A DNA stretch of 64,000 nucleotides from Saccharicrinis sp963677345 (lineage in GTDB: Bacteria > Bacteroidota > Bacteroidia > Bacteroidales > Marinilabiliaceae): positions 1 through 64,000 of the forward strand of contig CAXXLC010000012.1 in assembly GCA_963677345.2 (NCBI GenBank), in the 5' to 3' direction. Positions 21,182 through 30,347 of this stretch are shown in pieces (within the stretch, counting starts at the first letter, position 1; each line of letters begins with the position of its first letter). Made by a program: the position numbers and the translations under genes. The notes under the pieces are model-generated. The model had not been told where the DNA came from, did no database searches, and saw only the letters and a list, made by a program, of their open reading frames with translations.

Positions 21182-22150
21182 ATGAAAGAGCCAAGATATT
21201 TAGTAGATCATTTATACACTGCAGATCCAGCAGTTCATGTTTTTAATGGTAAAATTTATATTTACCCCTCTCACGATGTTGAATCAGGAATTCCTGAAAA
21301 TGATAATGGAGATCATTTTGATATGCGCGATTATCATGTGTTTTCTATGGAATCCATTGATGGAGAGGTGACCGATCACGGAGTCGCACTTGATGTAAAA
21401 GATATTCCATGGGGAGGAAGACAGCTATGGGATTGTGATGCTGCCTACAAGGATGGTAAGTACTATGTTTATTTTCCGTTAAAAGATCAGACAGATATAT
21501 TCCGTATTGGTGTTGCTATCAGTGATAAGCCAGAAGGACCGTTTATACCTCAGGATGCGCCCATGAAAGGAAGTTACTCCATTGATCCTTGCGTTTTTGA
21601 AGAAAATGGTACTCACTATATGTATTTTGGTGGTCTATGGGGAGGACAGTTACAACGATATAGAAACAATAAAGCTCAGGAAGCTGGAGTTTTTCCTGCT
21701 GATGATGAAGATGCTCTTTGTCCTAAAGTGGTTAAGATAAGCGATGACATGCTAGAGTTTGCTGAAGAACCAAAGGATCTGCTTATTTTGGATGAGAATG
21801 GAGAACCATTAAAAGCGGGAGATAATGATCGTAGATTCTTTGAAGCTTCATGGATGCATAAGTATAACAATAAATACTATTTCTCTTACTCAACTGGAGA
21901 TACACACAAACTATGTTATGCAACGGGTGATAGTCCTTATGGCCCATTTACATATCAGGGAGTAATTTTAACACCTGTTGTGGGCTGGACTACCCATCAT
22001 TCAATTTGCGAATTTAAAGGTAAGTGGTATTTGTTTCATCATGATTGTGTTCCATCAACAGGAAAGACTTGGTTGCGTAGTTTAAAAGTAGTTGAAATGG
22101 AATATAATGAGGATGGATCGATAAAAACGATAGAGGGTACTGCTAAATAA
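21182..22150 (+). CDS. GH43 beta-xylosidase-like glycosidase (subfamily 1 type)
   Basis: Compact 322-residue, single-domain GH43 beta-propeller without signal peptide, so probably intracellular; it would release xylose or arabinose from imported oligosaccharides. It begins RYLVDHLYTADPAVHVFNG, with the first-blade aspartate in ADPAV and IYPSHDVESGIPENDNGDHF next to it. Further propeller motifs are LWDCDAAYKDGKYYVYFP, SIDPCVFEENGTHYMYFGG and FFEASWMHKYNNKYYFSYS, whose E is the likely acid. The end SLKVVEMEYNEDGSIKTIEGT is typical of this group. It is preceded by 15 bases after the GH10 remnant and followed by a short gap before a beta-helix gene. Confidence 0.88.
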   Translation: MKEPRYLVDHLYTADPAVHVFNGKIYIYPSHDVESGIPENDNGDHFDMRDYHVFSMESIDGEVTDHGVALDVKDIPWGGRQLWDCDAAYKDGKYYVYFPLKDQTDIFRIGVAISDKPEGPFIPQDAPMKGSYSIDPCVFEENGTHYMYFGGLWGGQLQRYRNNKAQEAGVFPADDEDALCPKVVKISDDMLEFAEEPKDLLILDENGEPLKAGDNDRRFFEASWMHKYNNKYYFSYSTGDTHKLCYATGDSPYGPFTYQGVILTPVVGWTTHHSICEFKGKWYLFHHDCVPSTGKTWLRSLKVVEMEYNEDGSIKTIEGTAK

Positions 22151-22262
22151 TGGTTATGAGAAAACTCTCTGGTTTTGAATCGATTAAAGCCTTGATTTTG
22201 AGGTTTATTATACATTATTACAAATTATAATTACAAGCTACTATTCAATAAAGAAATATACA

Positions 22263-24102
22263 ATGCATAGGTTGTCTTATTTTATTTTTGTTGTTTTCCT
22301 GTTGGGTACCATTGATATATGGGCCCAACCTTCCGGAGGACCTTATGGGCCTGTTCGTAATAATTATGAACTCCCTAAGGTTTCTGGAAGGATATATTAC
22401 GTTGCTCCCAATGGTAGTTCAAATGCTAATGGACTTGAATTATCTTCCCCAACTACCATTGAGAATGCCTTCAAAAATGCAATTACTGGCGATGCAATAG
22501 TTATGCGCAGAGGTATTTATCGTACTGGTAATTTAATATTTAATCAAGGGATAACCATTCAGGCATACAATGATGAAATTCCTGTTGTTAAAGGGACAAA
22601 AATAGCAACAGATTGGGAAAAGCTTGAGAATGGTTTATGGCGAACTTCATGGGAGAATTTATTCCCTTCAAAACCTCAGGATTGGTGGCGTCGTCATCGT
22701 CATGGTAAAGATATCCCAATGCATCGCTTTAATGATGATATGGTTTTTATTGATGGCAAATTCCTGCAATCTGTCGGATGGGAAGGTGAAGTAAATGAAC
22801 ATACTTACTACATTGACTACGAAAATAAACATGTTTATATTGGAATTGACCCAACAGATAGGCTGGTTGAAATTACTGCTTTTTCAAGAGGATTAGTTCG
22901 TACTACTGAAGAGGTCAACGGAAAAAAATCGGATGGAATAGGTCCGGTTGTTAGGGGAATTGAATTTACTCAATATCCATTTCGCATCATAGATGTTGAA
23001 GGTTATTATCCCGAAGGTATTTCATCTGATTCAGATCATGGTAATGATGTTGTAGGAACCAGGTTTGAAGATTGCACCATGTCGTATTGTGCCAGAATAG
23101 GTGTCAATATCATTGGCGACAGTCTGGTTTTTAAACATTGCAAAATATCTGATACAAGTACAGAAGGATTATATGTGGTGAGTTCTGACAATATACTCGT
23201 TGAGAAAAATATTTTTACAAGAAATAATATTGAACATCTGGATGGATATTATCCTGCAGCAGTTAAAATATTCAATCAATGCTACCGTGCTACGTTCCGC
23301 GATAATTTAGTTATTGATTTGCCGGAGTCAAATGGCGTTTGGTATGATGTAGGGAATGTTGATGGCGTTTTTGTAAATAATTATCTGCAGGGAATAGGAA
23401 CTCCAAATAACCAATTTGATGTTCATCGGGTATATCCAAGTCGCAATGCTTTCTTTTTCGAAATCTCAAAAGGTGCTATTTGCGCAGGCAATGTATTTAA
23501 CAATTGCGATCATGGCATCTTAATTTTAAACAGTAACAACGTCAAAATTTTCCACAATACGTTTGTAAATAGTCTGCCTGTTTTAGGCAGAAATGGACGA
23601 AGTGCACAGGGTGACCACTTTGGTTGGCACCCAAGCACCGGTCCTGATGTAGATGAACGAACTGGTCATGAATTTGTAAATAATCTGGTTGTTAAAACAG
23701 AAAAGTATTCCAGACCAATGCTGTTTATTTATCAGCCGGAAGAATTGTGTGAGAAATTAAAAGAACCATCTGTTTCAAAGATGACAAATAACATTTGGGT
23801 AAATACATCTTCTGAAAATCAAGACTTTTATGTAGTTGATAATAACTACGTAAATACTAAGTTGCCATATCAATCACTTAATGATTTGAAGAATATGTAT
23901 TCTTCTTATGGAAAAAAACAGCATGGTGTTGACAAATTATCAAGGACCATTATTTAAATGTATCGAACTTGGGGACTTTTATTTGTCTTCAGAATTCAAA
24001 ATAAATGTTAGATCAGGTCGAGTACCAAAAGAGATTAAAGAATCTTTGAAAGTGGGAGATGAGCAAAATCTGATGTATATTGGAGCTTATCAAACAAAAT
24101 AA
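22263..24102 (+). CDS. Secreted right-handed beta-helix protein, apparent frameshift near the 3' end
   Basis: Secreted protein with a pectate-lyase-like parallel beta-helix. A signal peptide ends at IWAQ (about residue 22). The fold starts IYYVAPNGSSNANGLELSSP and TIENAFKNAITGDAIVMRRG, the common lead of DUF1565/NosD-like helices, followed by many turns (FEDCTMSYCARIGVNIIG, then DSLVFKHCKISDTSTEGLYV, and DNILVEKNIFTRNNI). The reading stops at 23957, but frame 1 continues the protein (NYQGPLFKCIELGDFYLSSEF to AYQTK, 24102). One extra A in AAA (23934-23936) explains the break, and the corrected length is about 612 residues. Given its place it may be a xylan-active glycosidase or lyase, but I cannot assign a CAZy family. 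Catalytic residues are not evident. Confidence 0.65.
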
Positions 24103-24210
24103 TTAAAATATAAGGTGACAAGGAAGAAAGGAGAAAGGGGATATGGTAGCTAGGGTATAAGGAAATATATCATTAGATCTCAAATTTTTAAATTTAAAGC
24201 TGTAAATCAA

Positions 24211-24238
24211 CTTTTAACTTTTAACTTTCAACTTTCAA
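24211..24238 (+). repeat. Four tandem 7-bp units just upstream of the esterase start codon
   Basis: CTTTTAA, CTTTTAA, CTTTCAA, CTTTCAA, then CTT, ending eight bases before the ATG at 24248. Perfect heptamers of this kind can change copy number by slippage. As they lie in the leader, a change would alter spacing and not reading frame. Confidence 0.65.
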
Positions 24239-24247
24239 CTTAATACT

Positions 24248-26203
24248 ATGAATCACAAGATCTACAAAATTATTCTTTTCGGAATTGTTTATTGGGCACT
24301 TGGGGTAATCAGCCCCTTTGCCCAAATAAAGCTTCCAAAACTTATTAGTGATGGAATGGTGTTGCAACGTAATACTGAAACCCGAATATGGGGATGGGCA
24401 TCACCTTCTGAAGATATAAAAGTTCAATTTCTGGATAAGGAATATTGTACCCAGGCAGATAAAGATGGTCAATGGGAATTAATGCTTTCAGATTTAAATC
24501 CTGGAGGTCCTTATCAAATGACTTTAATGGCATCTAATACCATCCTAATCAAAAATATATTAATTGGAGATGTTTGGGTATGTTCAGGTCAATCCAACAT
24601 GGATTTAACCATGAAAAGAGTGGGACCTCTTTATCCTGAAGAAATAACAGGGGCGAAAAATCCAAACATCAGGTATTTTTATGTGCTTCAAAAATATAAT
24701 TTTCAGGAACTAGAAAAAGATGTGGAGCAGGGTGAGTGGATAGATGTAAATCCGGATCATATTCAGAGTTTTTCTGCCACCGCTTATTTTTTTGCAAAGT
24801 ATTTATATAGCAAATACAAAATTCCAATTGGATTATTAAAAAGCAGTTTAGGTGGGTCTCCGGCTCAGGCATGGTTAAGTGAAGAAGCATTGAAAAAATT
24901 CCCGGAATACCATAAGGAATTTATACAATTTCAAAATCATTGTTTTGTTGATTCAATAATACTAAGTGACCGACAACGAAATAACAATTGGTATGCTGAA
25001 TTAAATCAAAAGGATCTGGGCTTAAAAGGTGATTCAGTAAACTGGAAATCTCCATGCCTGGATGATTCAAATTGGGAAAAGATGCAAATTCCGGGTTATT
25101 GGGGCGATGGTAAACTTGGTGAAGTAAATGGTGCTATATGGTTTCGTAAAGAGATTGAAGTTCCTGCATCATTTCTTGATAAAGATGTTATGCTTTTACT
25201 AGGTCGGATCGTAGATGCAGATTCGGTTTTTATCAATGGCAAATTTGTTGGCACAACCGGATATCAATATCCACCGCGTCGTTATAATGTACCGAATGGT
25301 ATACTTAAAGAAGGAAAAAATACCATTGCAGTTAGAGTGATTAGTAACATTGGTAAAGGTGGTTTTATAGCTGATAAACCATATGAGCTGGTTTGTGGGG
25401 ATGACAAAATTGATTTAAAAGGTGAATGGAAATATAAAATGGGTGTTAAGATGGATGCCTTACAGCCACAAACTTTTGTTCGCTTTAAACCCGGAGGTTT
25501 GTATAATGCAATGATTTCACCATTGATACCTTATTCAATAAAAGGTGCAATATGGTATCAGGGAGAAGCAAATACAGATCATCCACAGGACTATCAAGCT
25601 TTAATGAGCGCCTTAATTAAGGATTGGAGAGCACATTGGAATCAGGGCGAGTTTCCATTTTTATTTGTTCAGTTGGCTAATTATATGGAAGCTAAAGATG
25701 AACCTATGGCAAGTGATTGGGCCATGCTTCGTGACCAACAGTTAAAAACTCTTGAAGTACCGAATACTGGGATGGCTGTGATTATTGACTCAGGCGAATG
25801 GAATGATATACATCCGTTAAATAAAAAAACAGTAGGAGTCAGGTTAGGTATTGCAGCTCAAAAGGTAGCATATGGAGACAAGGATGTTGTTTATTCCGGA
25901 CCTATATATAAATCAATGAAAATTAAAAAGAATAAGGTTATTATGTCTTTCACTAATATTGGAAGTGGTTTAAAAATTAAAGGAGAAGGTGAGTTAAAAG
26001 AATTTGCTATTGCAGGTAATGACAAACAATTTGTTTGGGCAAAAGCTGAAATAAAAGGAGATAAAATCATTGTTTGGAGTGATAAGGTAAAGAAACCAGT
26101 TGCTGTAAGATATGCCTGGGCTGATAATCCTGATCAGGCTAATTTGTATAATCAGGAAGGATTGCCTGCATCACCATTTAGAACAGATCTTTGGGAAAAA
26201 TAA
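24248..26203 (+). CDS. Sialate O-acetylesterase-type SGNH esterase with inserted beta-sandwich (CE20/CE6-like acetylxylan esterase)
   Basis: Secreted carbohydrate acetylesterase; in a xylan locus it most likely deacetylates xylan. A signal peptide ends near residue 26 (GVISPFAQ). The SGNH core is split. The first part has WVCSGQSNMDLTMK (nucleophile S116) and YFFAKYLYSKYKIPIGLL. An inserted GH2-like jelly roll occupies about residues 255-385 (WEKMQIPGYWGDGKLGEVNG, then SVFINGKFVGTTGYQYPPRR). The core resumes with KGAIWYQGEANTDHP and ends with SGEWNDIHPLNKKTVGVRL (D520 and H522). This split arrangement is the one described for CE20 acetylxylan esterases. The 651-residue length fits. The GH2 gene starts 12 bases after its stop. 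Confidence 0.85.
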   Translation: MNHKIYKIILFGIVYWALGVISPFAQIKLPKLISDGMVLQRNTETRIWGWASPSEDIKVQFLDKEYCTQADKDGQWELMLSDLNPGGPYQMTLMASNTILIKNILIGDVWVCSGQSNMDLTMKRVGPLYPEEITGAKNPNIRYFYVLQKYNFQELEKDVEQGEWIDVNPDHIQSFSATAYFFAKYLYSKYKIPIGLLKSSLGGSPAQAWLSEEALKKFPEYHKEFIQFQNHCFVDSIILSDRQRNNNWYAELNQKDLGLKGDSVNWKSPCLDDSNWEKMQIPGYWGDGKLGEVNGAIWFRKEIEVPASFLDKDVMLLLGRIVDADSVFINGKFVGTTGYQYPPRRYNVPNGILKEGKNTIAVRVISNIGKGGFIADKPYELVCGDDKIDLKGEWKYKMGVKMDALQPQTFVRFKPGGLYNAMISPLIPYSIKGAIWYQGEANTDHPQDYQALMSALIKDWRAHWNQGEFPFLFVQLANYMEAKDEPMASDWAMLRDQQLKTLEVPNTGMAVIIDSGEWNDIHPLNKKTVGVRLGIAAQKVAYGDKDVVYSGPIYKSMKIKKNKVIMSFTNIGSGLKIKGEGELKEFAIAGNDKQFVWAKAEIKGDKIIVWSDKVKKPVAVRYAWADNPDQANLYNQEGLPASPFRTDLWEK

Positions 26204-26215
26204 AAATCTACATCT

Positions 26216-28966
26216 ATGCAAAATAAGTTTACAACAAGTTTTTTAAAGTATTCTCTCTTGTTATTTGGGAGTATATTAACCTTTTCCTGTTCAAATAAGG
26301 ATAACGAAGCAAGTGATCAAAGTCCGCGTGAAAGGATAAGTATTAATAAAGGATGGTCGTTCTATAAATATGAATCAGCAGAAGATGCAGACTCATTGAT
26401 TTATGATTTGCGACCTGAAGTTGAAGATAAAAATGACAACAAGGCTGCCGATACCAAGCCTACTGAAGCTATTGAAATATCAGAAGGTAATAATGTGTTA
26501 AAGGCATGGATTCTGCCAACCGGGAATGAATTTATCAAAGATCCTTCAAAACAACATATACGACCAGAAGGTAATCCGGGACAAGATTTTCCTTTTGTTC
26601 AAATTGCTTTTAATGATGATAACTGGAGGAAAGTTGATTTACCTCACGATTGGGGTATTGAAGGTCCGTTTCTTGAAGGATGGGATGCTGAAGTTGGTGG
26701 CGGTATGGGACGGTTACCTAGTCATGGTATTGCGTGGTATCGTAAAAAATTAAATATAGATCCATCGGATGCAGGGAAGTCTTTCTTTTTAGATATTGAT
26801 GGAGCCATGTCGTATGCAATGGTATGGTGTAATGGACATCTCGTAGGGGGTTGGCCTTATGGTTATAACAGCTGGAGGGTGGATTTAACTCCATATATTC
26901 AAGCTGGAGATGCCAATCAATTAGCTATTCGGGTTGATAATCCAAATTATTCAGCCCGTTGGTATCCGGGTGGAGGAATTTATCGTAATGTTTGGCTTGT
27001 TAAAACAGGTTCAGTACACGTTGCACATTGGGGCACTTATGTAACAACAGAAAATGTTACTACAGAGTCGGCAACAATAAATTTAGATGTTACCATCGAT
27101 AATAAATCAGATAAAGATGAATTGCTAGATATAAGCACAATAGTATATCCTTTAGATAAAATTGGGATTCAACTTCAAGCATCTGCAGTATCATTTGAAA
27201 ATGCTAAGGCAGAAATTAAGGCGAATCAAAAACATACGGTTAAAGGATCTGTTACAATTGATAATCCTGCTCTTTGGGGACCTGCACCTACTCAAACACC
27301 AAATCTTTATGTTGCAGTAACTCGTTTATCAAAAGATGGGAAGATAATTGATGAATACAAGACTCGTTTTGGTATTCGTTCTGTAGAATTTGATCCGGAT
27401 AAAGGGATTATTGTTAATGGTGAACGCATTCCAATTAAAGGGATCAATAATCACCATGATTTAGGGGCTTTAGGTTCTGCTTTTAATACACGTGCTGCTG
27501 AACGTCAACTTGAGATTCTTAAAGAAATGGGATGTAATTCCATCCGTATGTCACACAATCCACCCGCTCCAGAATTGTTGGAACTGACTGACAAAATGGG
27601 CTTTCTTGTAATGGATGAAATATTTGATTCGTGGGAACTTAAAAAAACACCGCATGATTTTCATCTTATTTTTCCGGATTGGTACGAGGCTGATACAAGG
27701 GCTTATATTAGAAGAGACCGTAATTGTCCTTCAATTATTATGTGGAGTTATGGTAATGAAGTTGGAGAACAATATACCGGAGAAGAAGGCGCTGCCATAG
27801 GTAGGAAGCTCTGTGATATTATCAATGAAGAAGATTCAACCCGAAAAACTGCGGCTTCAATGAACTGGGCTAAATCATATATGCCATTCCCGGAAGTGAT
27901 GGATGTGATTAGTTTGAACTACCAAGGTGAAGGTATCAGACAAGATCCGTTTTTTGAAGGCACAGAACGCATACAAACGCCTCCTTCGTATGACGATTTC
28001 CATGAGAAATTTCCAGATAAAGTTATTCTAAGTACAGAAACTGCTTCTGCATTAAGTACACGAGGGACATATTTATTTCCTGTTTCAGAAAAAATAAGTG
28101 CACCGATTCGTGAAGGACTAGGGGGAGATGAAAAAAATGGTTATGTGAGTGCTTATGAATTATATGCTGTTGATTTTGGATCATCAGCCGATAAAGTGTT
28201 TGCTGCAATCGATAGTCATCCATTTGTTGCTGGTGAATTTGTTTGGACTGGTTGGGATTACATCGGTGAACCTTCTCCGTATTATTTATCCCGAAGTTCA
28301 TATTCTGGAATGATTGATCTGGCAGGATTCCCAAAGGACCGCTATTACCTTTATCAGGCAAAATGGCGTCCTGATTTACCAATGGTGCATATTTTACCTC
28401 ACTGGAACTGGCCTGACAGAGTTGGGAAAGTTACTCCGGTTCACGTGTTTACTTCGGGCGATGAGGTTGAATTATTTTTGAATGGAAAATCCTTAGGTAA
28501 AAAGAAAAAGGGTCAGTATGAATACCGACTTCGTTGGGATGATGTTGTTTATGAGCCAGGTGAATTAAAAGCAGTTTCATATAAAGATGGAAAGCAGTGG
28601 GCTGAGCAAGTGATGAAGACTACCGATGCTCCTTCAAAATTAGAAGTTTCTGCAGATAGAAGCACGATTAAGGCTGATGGATTGGATTTATCCTTTATTA
28701 CAGTAAAAGTATGTGACAAAGATGGTTTATTTGTAGCTAATGCTTCAGATTTGATTGAGTTTAGTGTTGAAGGTCCGGGAGAAATTGTAGCTACAGATAA
28801 TGGTGATCCAACAGATATGAATATCTTCTCATCACATCAGCGAAAGGCTTTTAGTGGTAAAGCTTTGGTTATTGTTAAAGCAAAAGAAGGTGAGGCCGGA
28901 GAAATTATAGTAACAGCAAAAGCTGAGGGATTGGATGAATCCTCAATTAAGATAAAAACGGAATAA
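26216..28966 (+). CDS. GH2 glycosidase, lipoprotein (beta-galactosidase/beta-glucuronidase type)
   Basis: Retaining glycosidase of family GH2, anchored as a lipoprotein (LLFGSILTFSC, cysteine about residue 25). Domain order: sugar-binding jelly roll (WRKVDLPHDWGIEGPFLEGW, then SYAMVWCNGHLVGGWPYGYN); immunoglobulin-like domain (about 280-390); TIM barrel from KGINNHHDLGALGSAFNTRA with acid E515 in MWSYGNEVGEQ and nucleophile E608 in ILSTETASALSTRG; then DUF4982-like and invasin/Big-like C-terminal domains from about residue 715 (VHVFTSGDEVELFLNGKSLG). The 916 residues match Bacteroidota GH2 enzymes with these tails. It closes the xylan locus and is followed by a terminator. Activity on galactosyl or xylosyl decorations is an inference from place only. 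Confidence 0.88.
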   Translation: MQNKFTTSFLKYSLLLFGSILTFSCSNKDNEASDQSPRERISINKGWSFYKYESAEDADSLIYDLRPEVEDKNDNKAADTKPTEAIEISEGNNVLKAWILPTGNEFIKDPSKQHIRPEGNPGQDFPFVQIAFNDDNWRKVDLPHDWGIEGPFLEGWDAEVGGGMGRLPSHGIAWYRKKLNIDPSDAGKSFFLDIDGAMSYAMVWCNGHLVGGWPYGYNSWRVDLTPYIQAGDANQLAIRVDNPNYSARWYPGGGIYRNVWLVKTGSVHVAHWGTYVTTENVTTESATINLDVTIDNKSDKDELLDISTIVYPLDKIGIQLQASAVSFENAKAEIKANQKHTVKGSVTIDNPALWGPAPTQTPNLYVAVTRLSKDGKIIDEYKTRFGIRSVEFDPDKGIIVNGERIPIKGINNHHDLGALGSAFNTRAAERQLEILKEMGCNSIRMSHNPPAPELLELTDKMGFLVMDEIFDSWELKKTPHDFHLIFPDWYEADTRAYIRRDRNCPSIIMWSYGNEVGEQYTGEEGAAIGRKLCDIINEEDSTRKTAASMNWAKSYMPFPEVMDVISLNYQGEGIRQDPFFEGTERIQTPPSYDDFHEKFPDKVILSTETASALSTRGTYLFPVSEKISAPIREGLGGDEKNGYVSAYELYAVDFGSSADKVFAAIDSHPFVAGEFVWTGWDYIGEPSPYYLSRSSYSGMIDLAGFPKDRYYLYQAKWRPDLPMVHILPHWNWPDRVGKVTPVHVFTSGDEVELFLNGKSLGKKKKGQYEYRLRWDDVVYEPGELKAVSYKDGKQWAEQVMKTTDAPSKLEVSADRSTIKADGLDLSFITVKVCDKDGLFVANASDLIEFSVEGPGEIVATDNGDPTDMNIFSSHQRKAFSGKALVIVKAKEGEAGEIIVTAKAEGLDESSIKIKTE

Positions 28967-29010
28967 ATAGAACCTTTATAGCTTCAAATATCTATTGTCG
29001 ATTAGAGTTT

Positions 29011-29043
29011 AGGAGCCTTGTTTTTGATAAGGCTCCTTTTTTT
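29011..29043 (+). terminator. Rho-independent terminator at the end of the xylan locus
   Basis: AGGAGCCTT (29011-29019) and AAGGCTCCT (29029-29037) form a perfect 9-bp stem, followed by seven T. It lies 45 bases after the GH2 stop and marks the end of the xylan operon. Confidence 0.9.
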
Positions 29044-29071
29044 GACATAATGGGGTTATTTATTATCTTTC
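29041..29071 (+). promoter_or_regulatory. Candidate Bacteroidota promoter of the CAP-domain gene
   Basis: TTTG at 29041-29044 and TATCTTTC at 29064-29071 are 19 bases apart, close to the Bacteroidota -33 TTTG and -7 TAnnTTTG pattern with one mismatch. The ATG follows at 29091. Confidence 0.35.
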
Positions 29072-29090
29072 GACCAAATCAGACTAACAG

Positions 29091-30250
29091 ATGCGTAAAC
29101 TTTTCTCTCTATTTTTAGTAATCCTTTCAATTCAACTATCAGCACAAGAAATTTCATTAGAATATCAGCAATTATCAAATATTTTATTGAAGAAGATAAA
29201 TGAACTTCGAGCAGATAAAGACGTTGGATCTTTAGAGTTAAATATTGATTTAAGCAAAGCTTCACATTTGCATTCCAGTTATATGGCTCGTTATAACCGA
29301 CTTCGACATGAAGAATCTTCGCGTAAGCTTAAAACACCATTTCTAAGAGTACAAAATATTCTAATGAATATGAATTTGTGGGAGAAAATATTCTTTTCAT
29401 TGGGTATAAAGGAAAAAAACTAAAGAAAAAAGATATAGAGATTATTGCAGAAGAAATCTTTACAAACTGGAAGAATTCTCCAAAGCATTATGAAAATATG
29501 ATTAATCCACAGTTTAAGTTATGTGGTTTTGGCTTTGCCACTGGTAAAAATAAATTATATGCAACTAATGTCTTTGGAACCAAAGGGTACGTTATTGAAG
29601 GACAGGTTTCTAATAATGCTTTTGGCATTAAATCCTATAATAAGATTTGCGATAATTTCTTAAGTGAGAACAGTAACCTAATGGTTAATATTGGTAATTT
29701 GTATTGCATAGTTGTCGCAGATATTTTGGATAGTTGGGATGTGAATAAAAAGGTTTTTTCAAAGATCCTTTCTCCTGATCTGGTAAAAGACTGTATTTCT
29801 GAATTTTCTGACTATGAGGATTATGATAAGATGCTTTTAAATTATCATATTACCGCTAGTCGATATTATGGACAAAATAATGATTATACAAATCTTAAAG
29901 AATCATTTGATTTTATTGTAGATTACTTTAAAAATTCCTCTTTAAATATTAATGATGAAATAAAGCTTTGCTTGTTTTTCAATAATTGGAGTCGATACGA
30001 TCTATGTATTGAATTTTTGAAAAAGAGAAGGAATGATCCTGATTTTAATGAAGAGGCTGCTTTCTTGCTGGCACAAACAAGTTTGGGCTATCCAGATGTA
30101 TTAACAGAAGAAGAACTCTCGTCTATTGCTAAAGGAGCTTTTCATATCAATAAGAAAAGGTGGTGTAATTGGATTAATAGAGAGTTTCAGCATCAAAGAA
30201 ATAGGATGGTTAAAGAAATTTATTGTAATGAATGTTCAACTTCTGACTGA
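29091..30250 (+). CDS. Secreted CAP-domain (SCP/PR-1-like) protein, apparent frameshift
   Basis: A signal peptide (LFSLFLVILSIQLSAQ) is followed by a CAP domain of unknown biochemical role. The first frame carries NILLKKINELRADKDVGSLE, ASHLHSSYMARYNRLRHEE and KTPFLRVQ, then goes off and stops at 29423. The second frame supplies YSNEYEFVGENILFIGYKG and WKNSPKHYENMINPQFKLCG, the later CAP motifs, and a tail with helical repeats to 30250. Adding one A to AAAA at 29353-29356 joins them into about 386 residues. The two halves share one fold exactly at the junction, so I treat it as one gene. It lies alone between two loci and has its own possible promoter. Its C-terminal 200 residues match nothing I know. 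Confidence 0.75.
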
Positions 30251-30347
30251 ATTAAAAGAAATAGATAGTAAAAAAACTGTTTTATATTTACACACATAAA
30301 TCACATTAGCCCCCTAATTATTTATTATAACACCAGGAAATTAAACT

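Noticed and set aside
22263..24102. GH120 beta-xylosidase
   Set aside because: The fold fits, but I could not match the sequence to that family well enough to name it.
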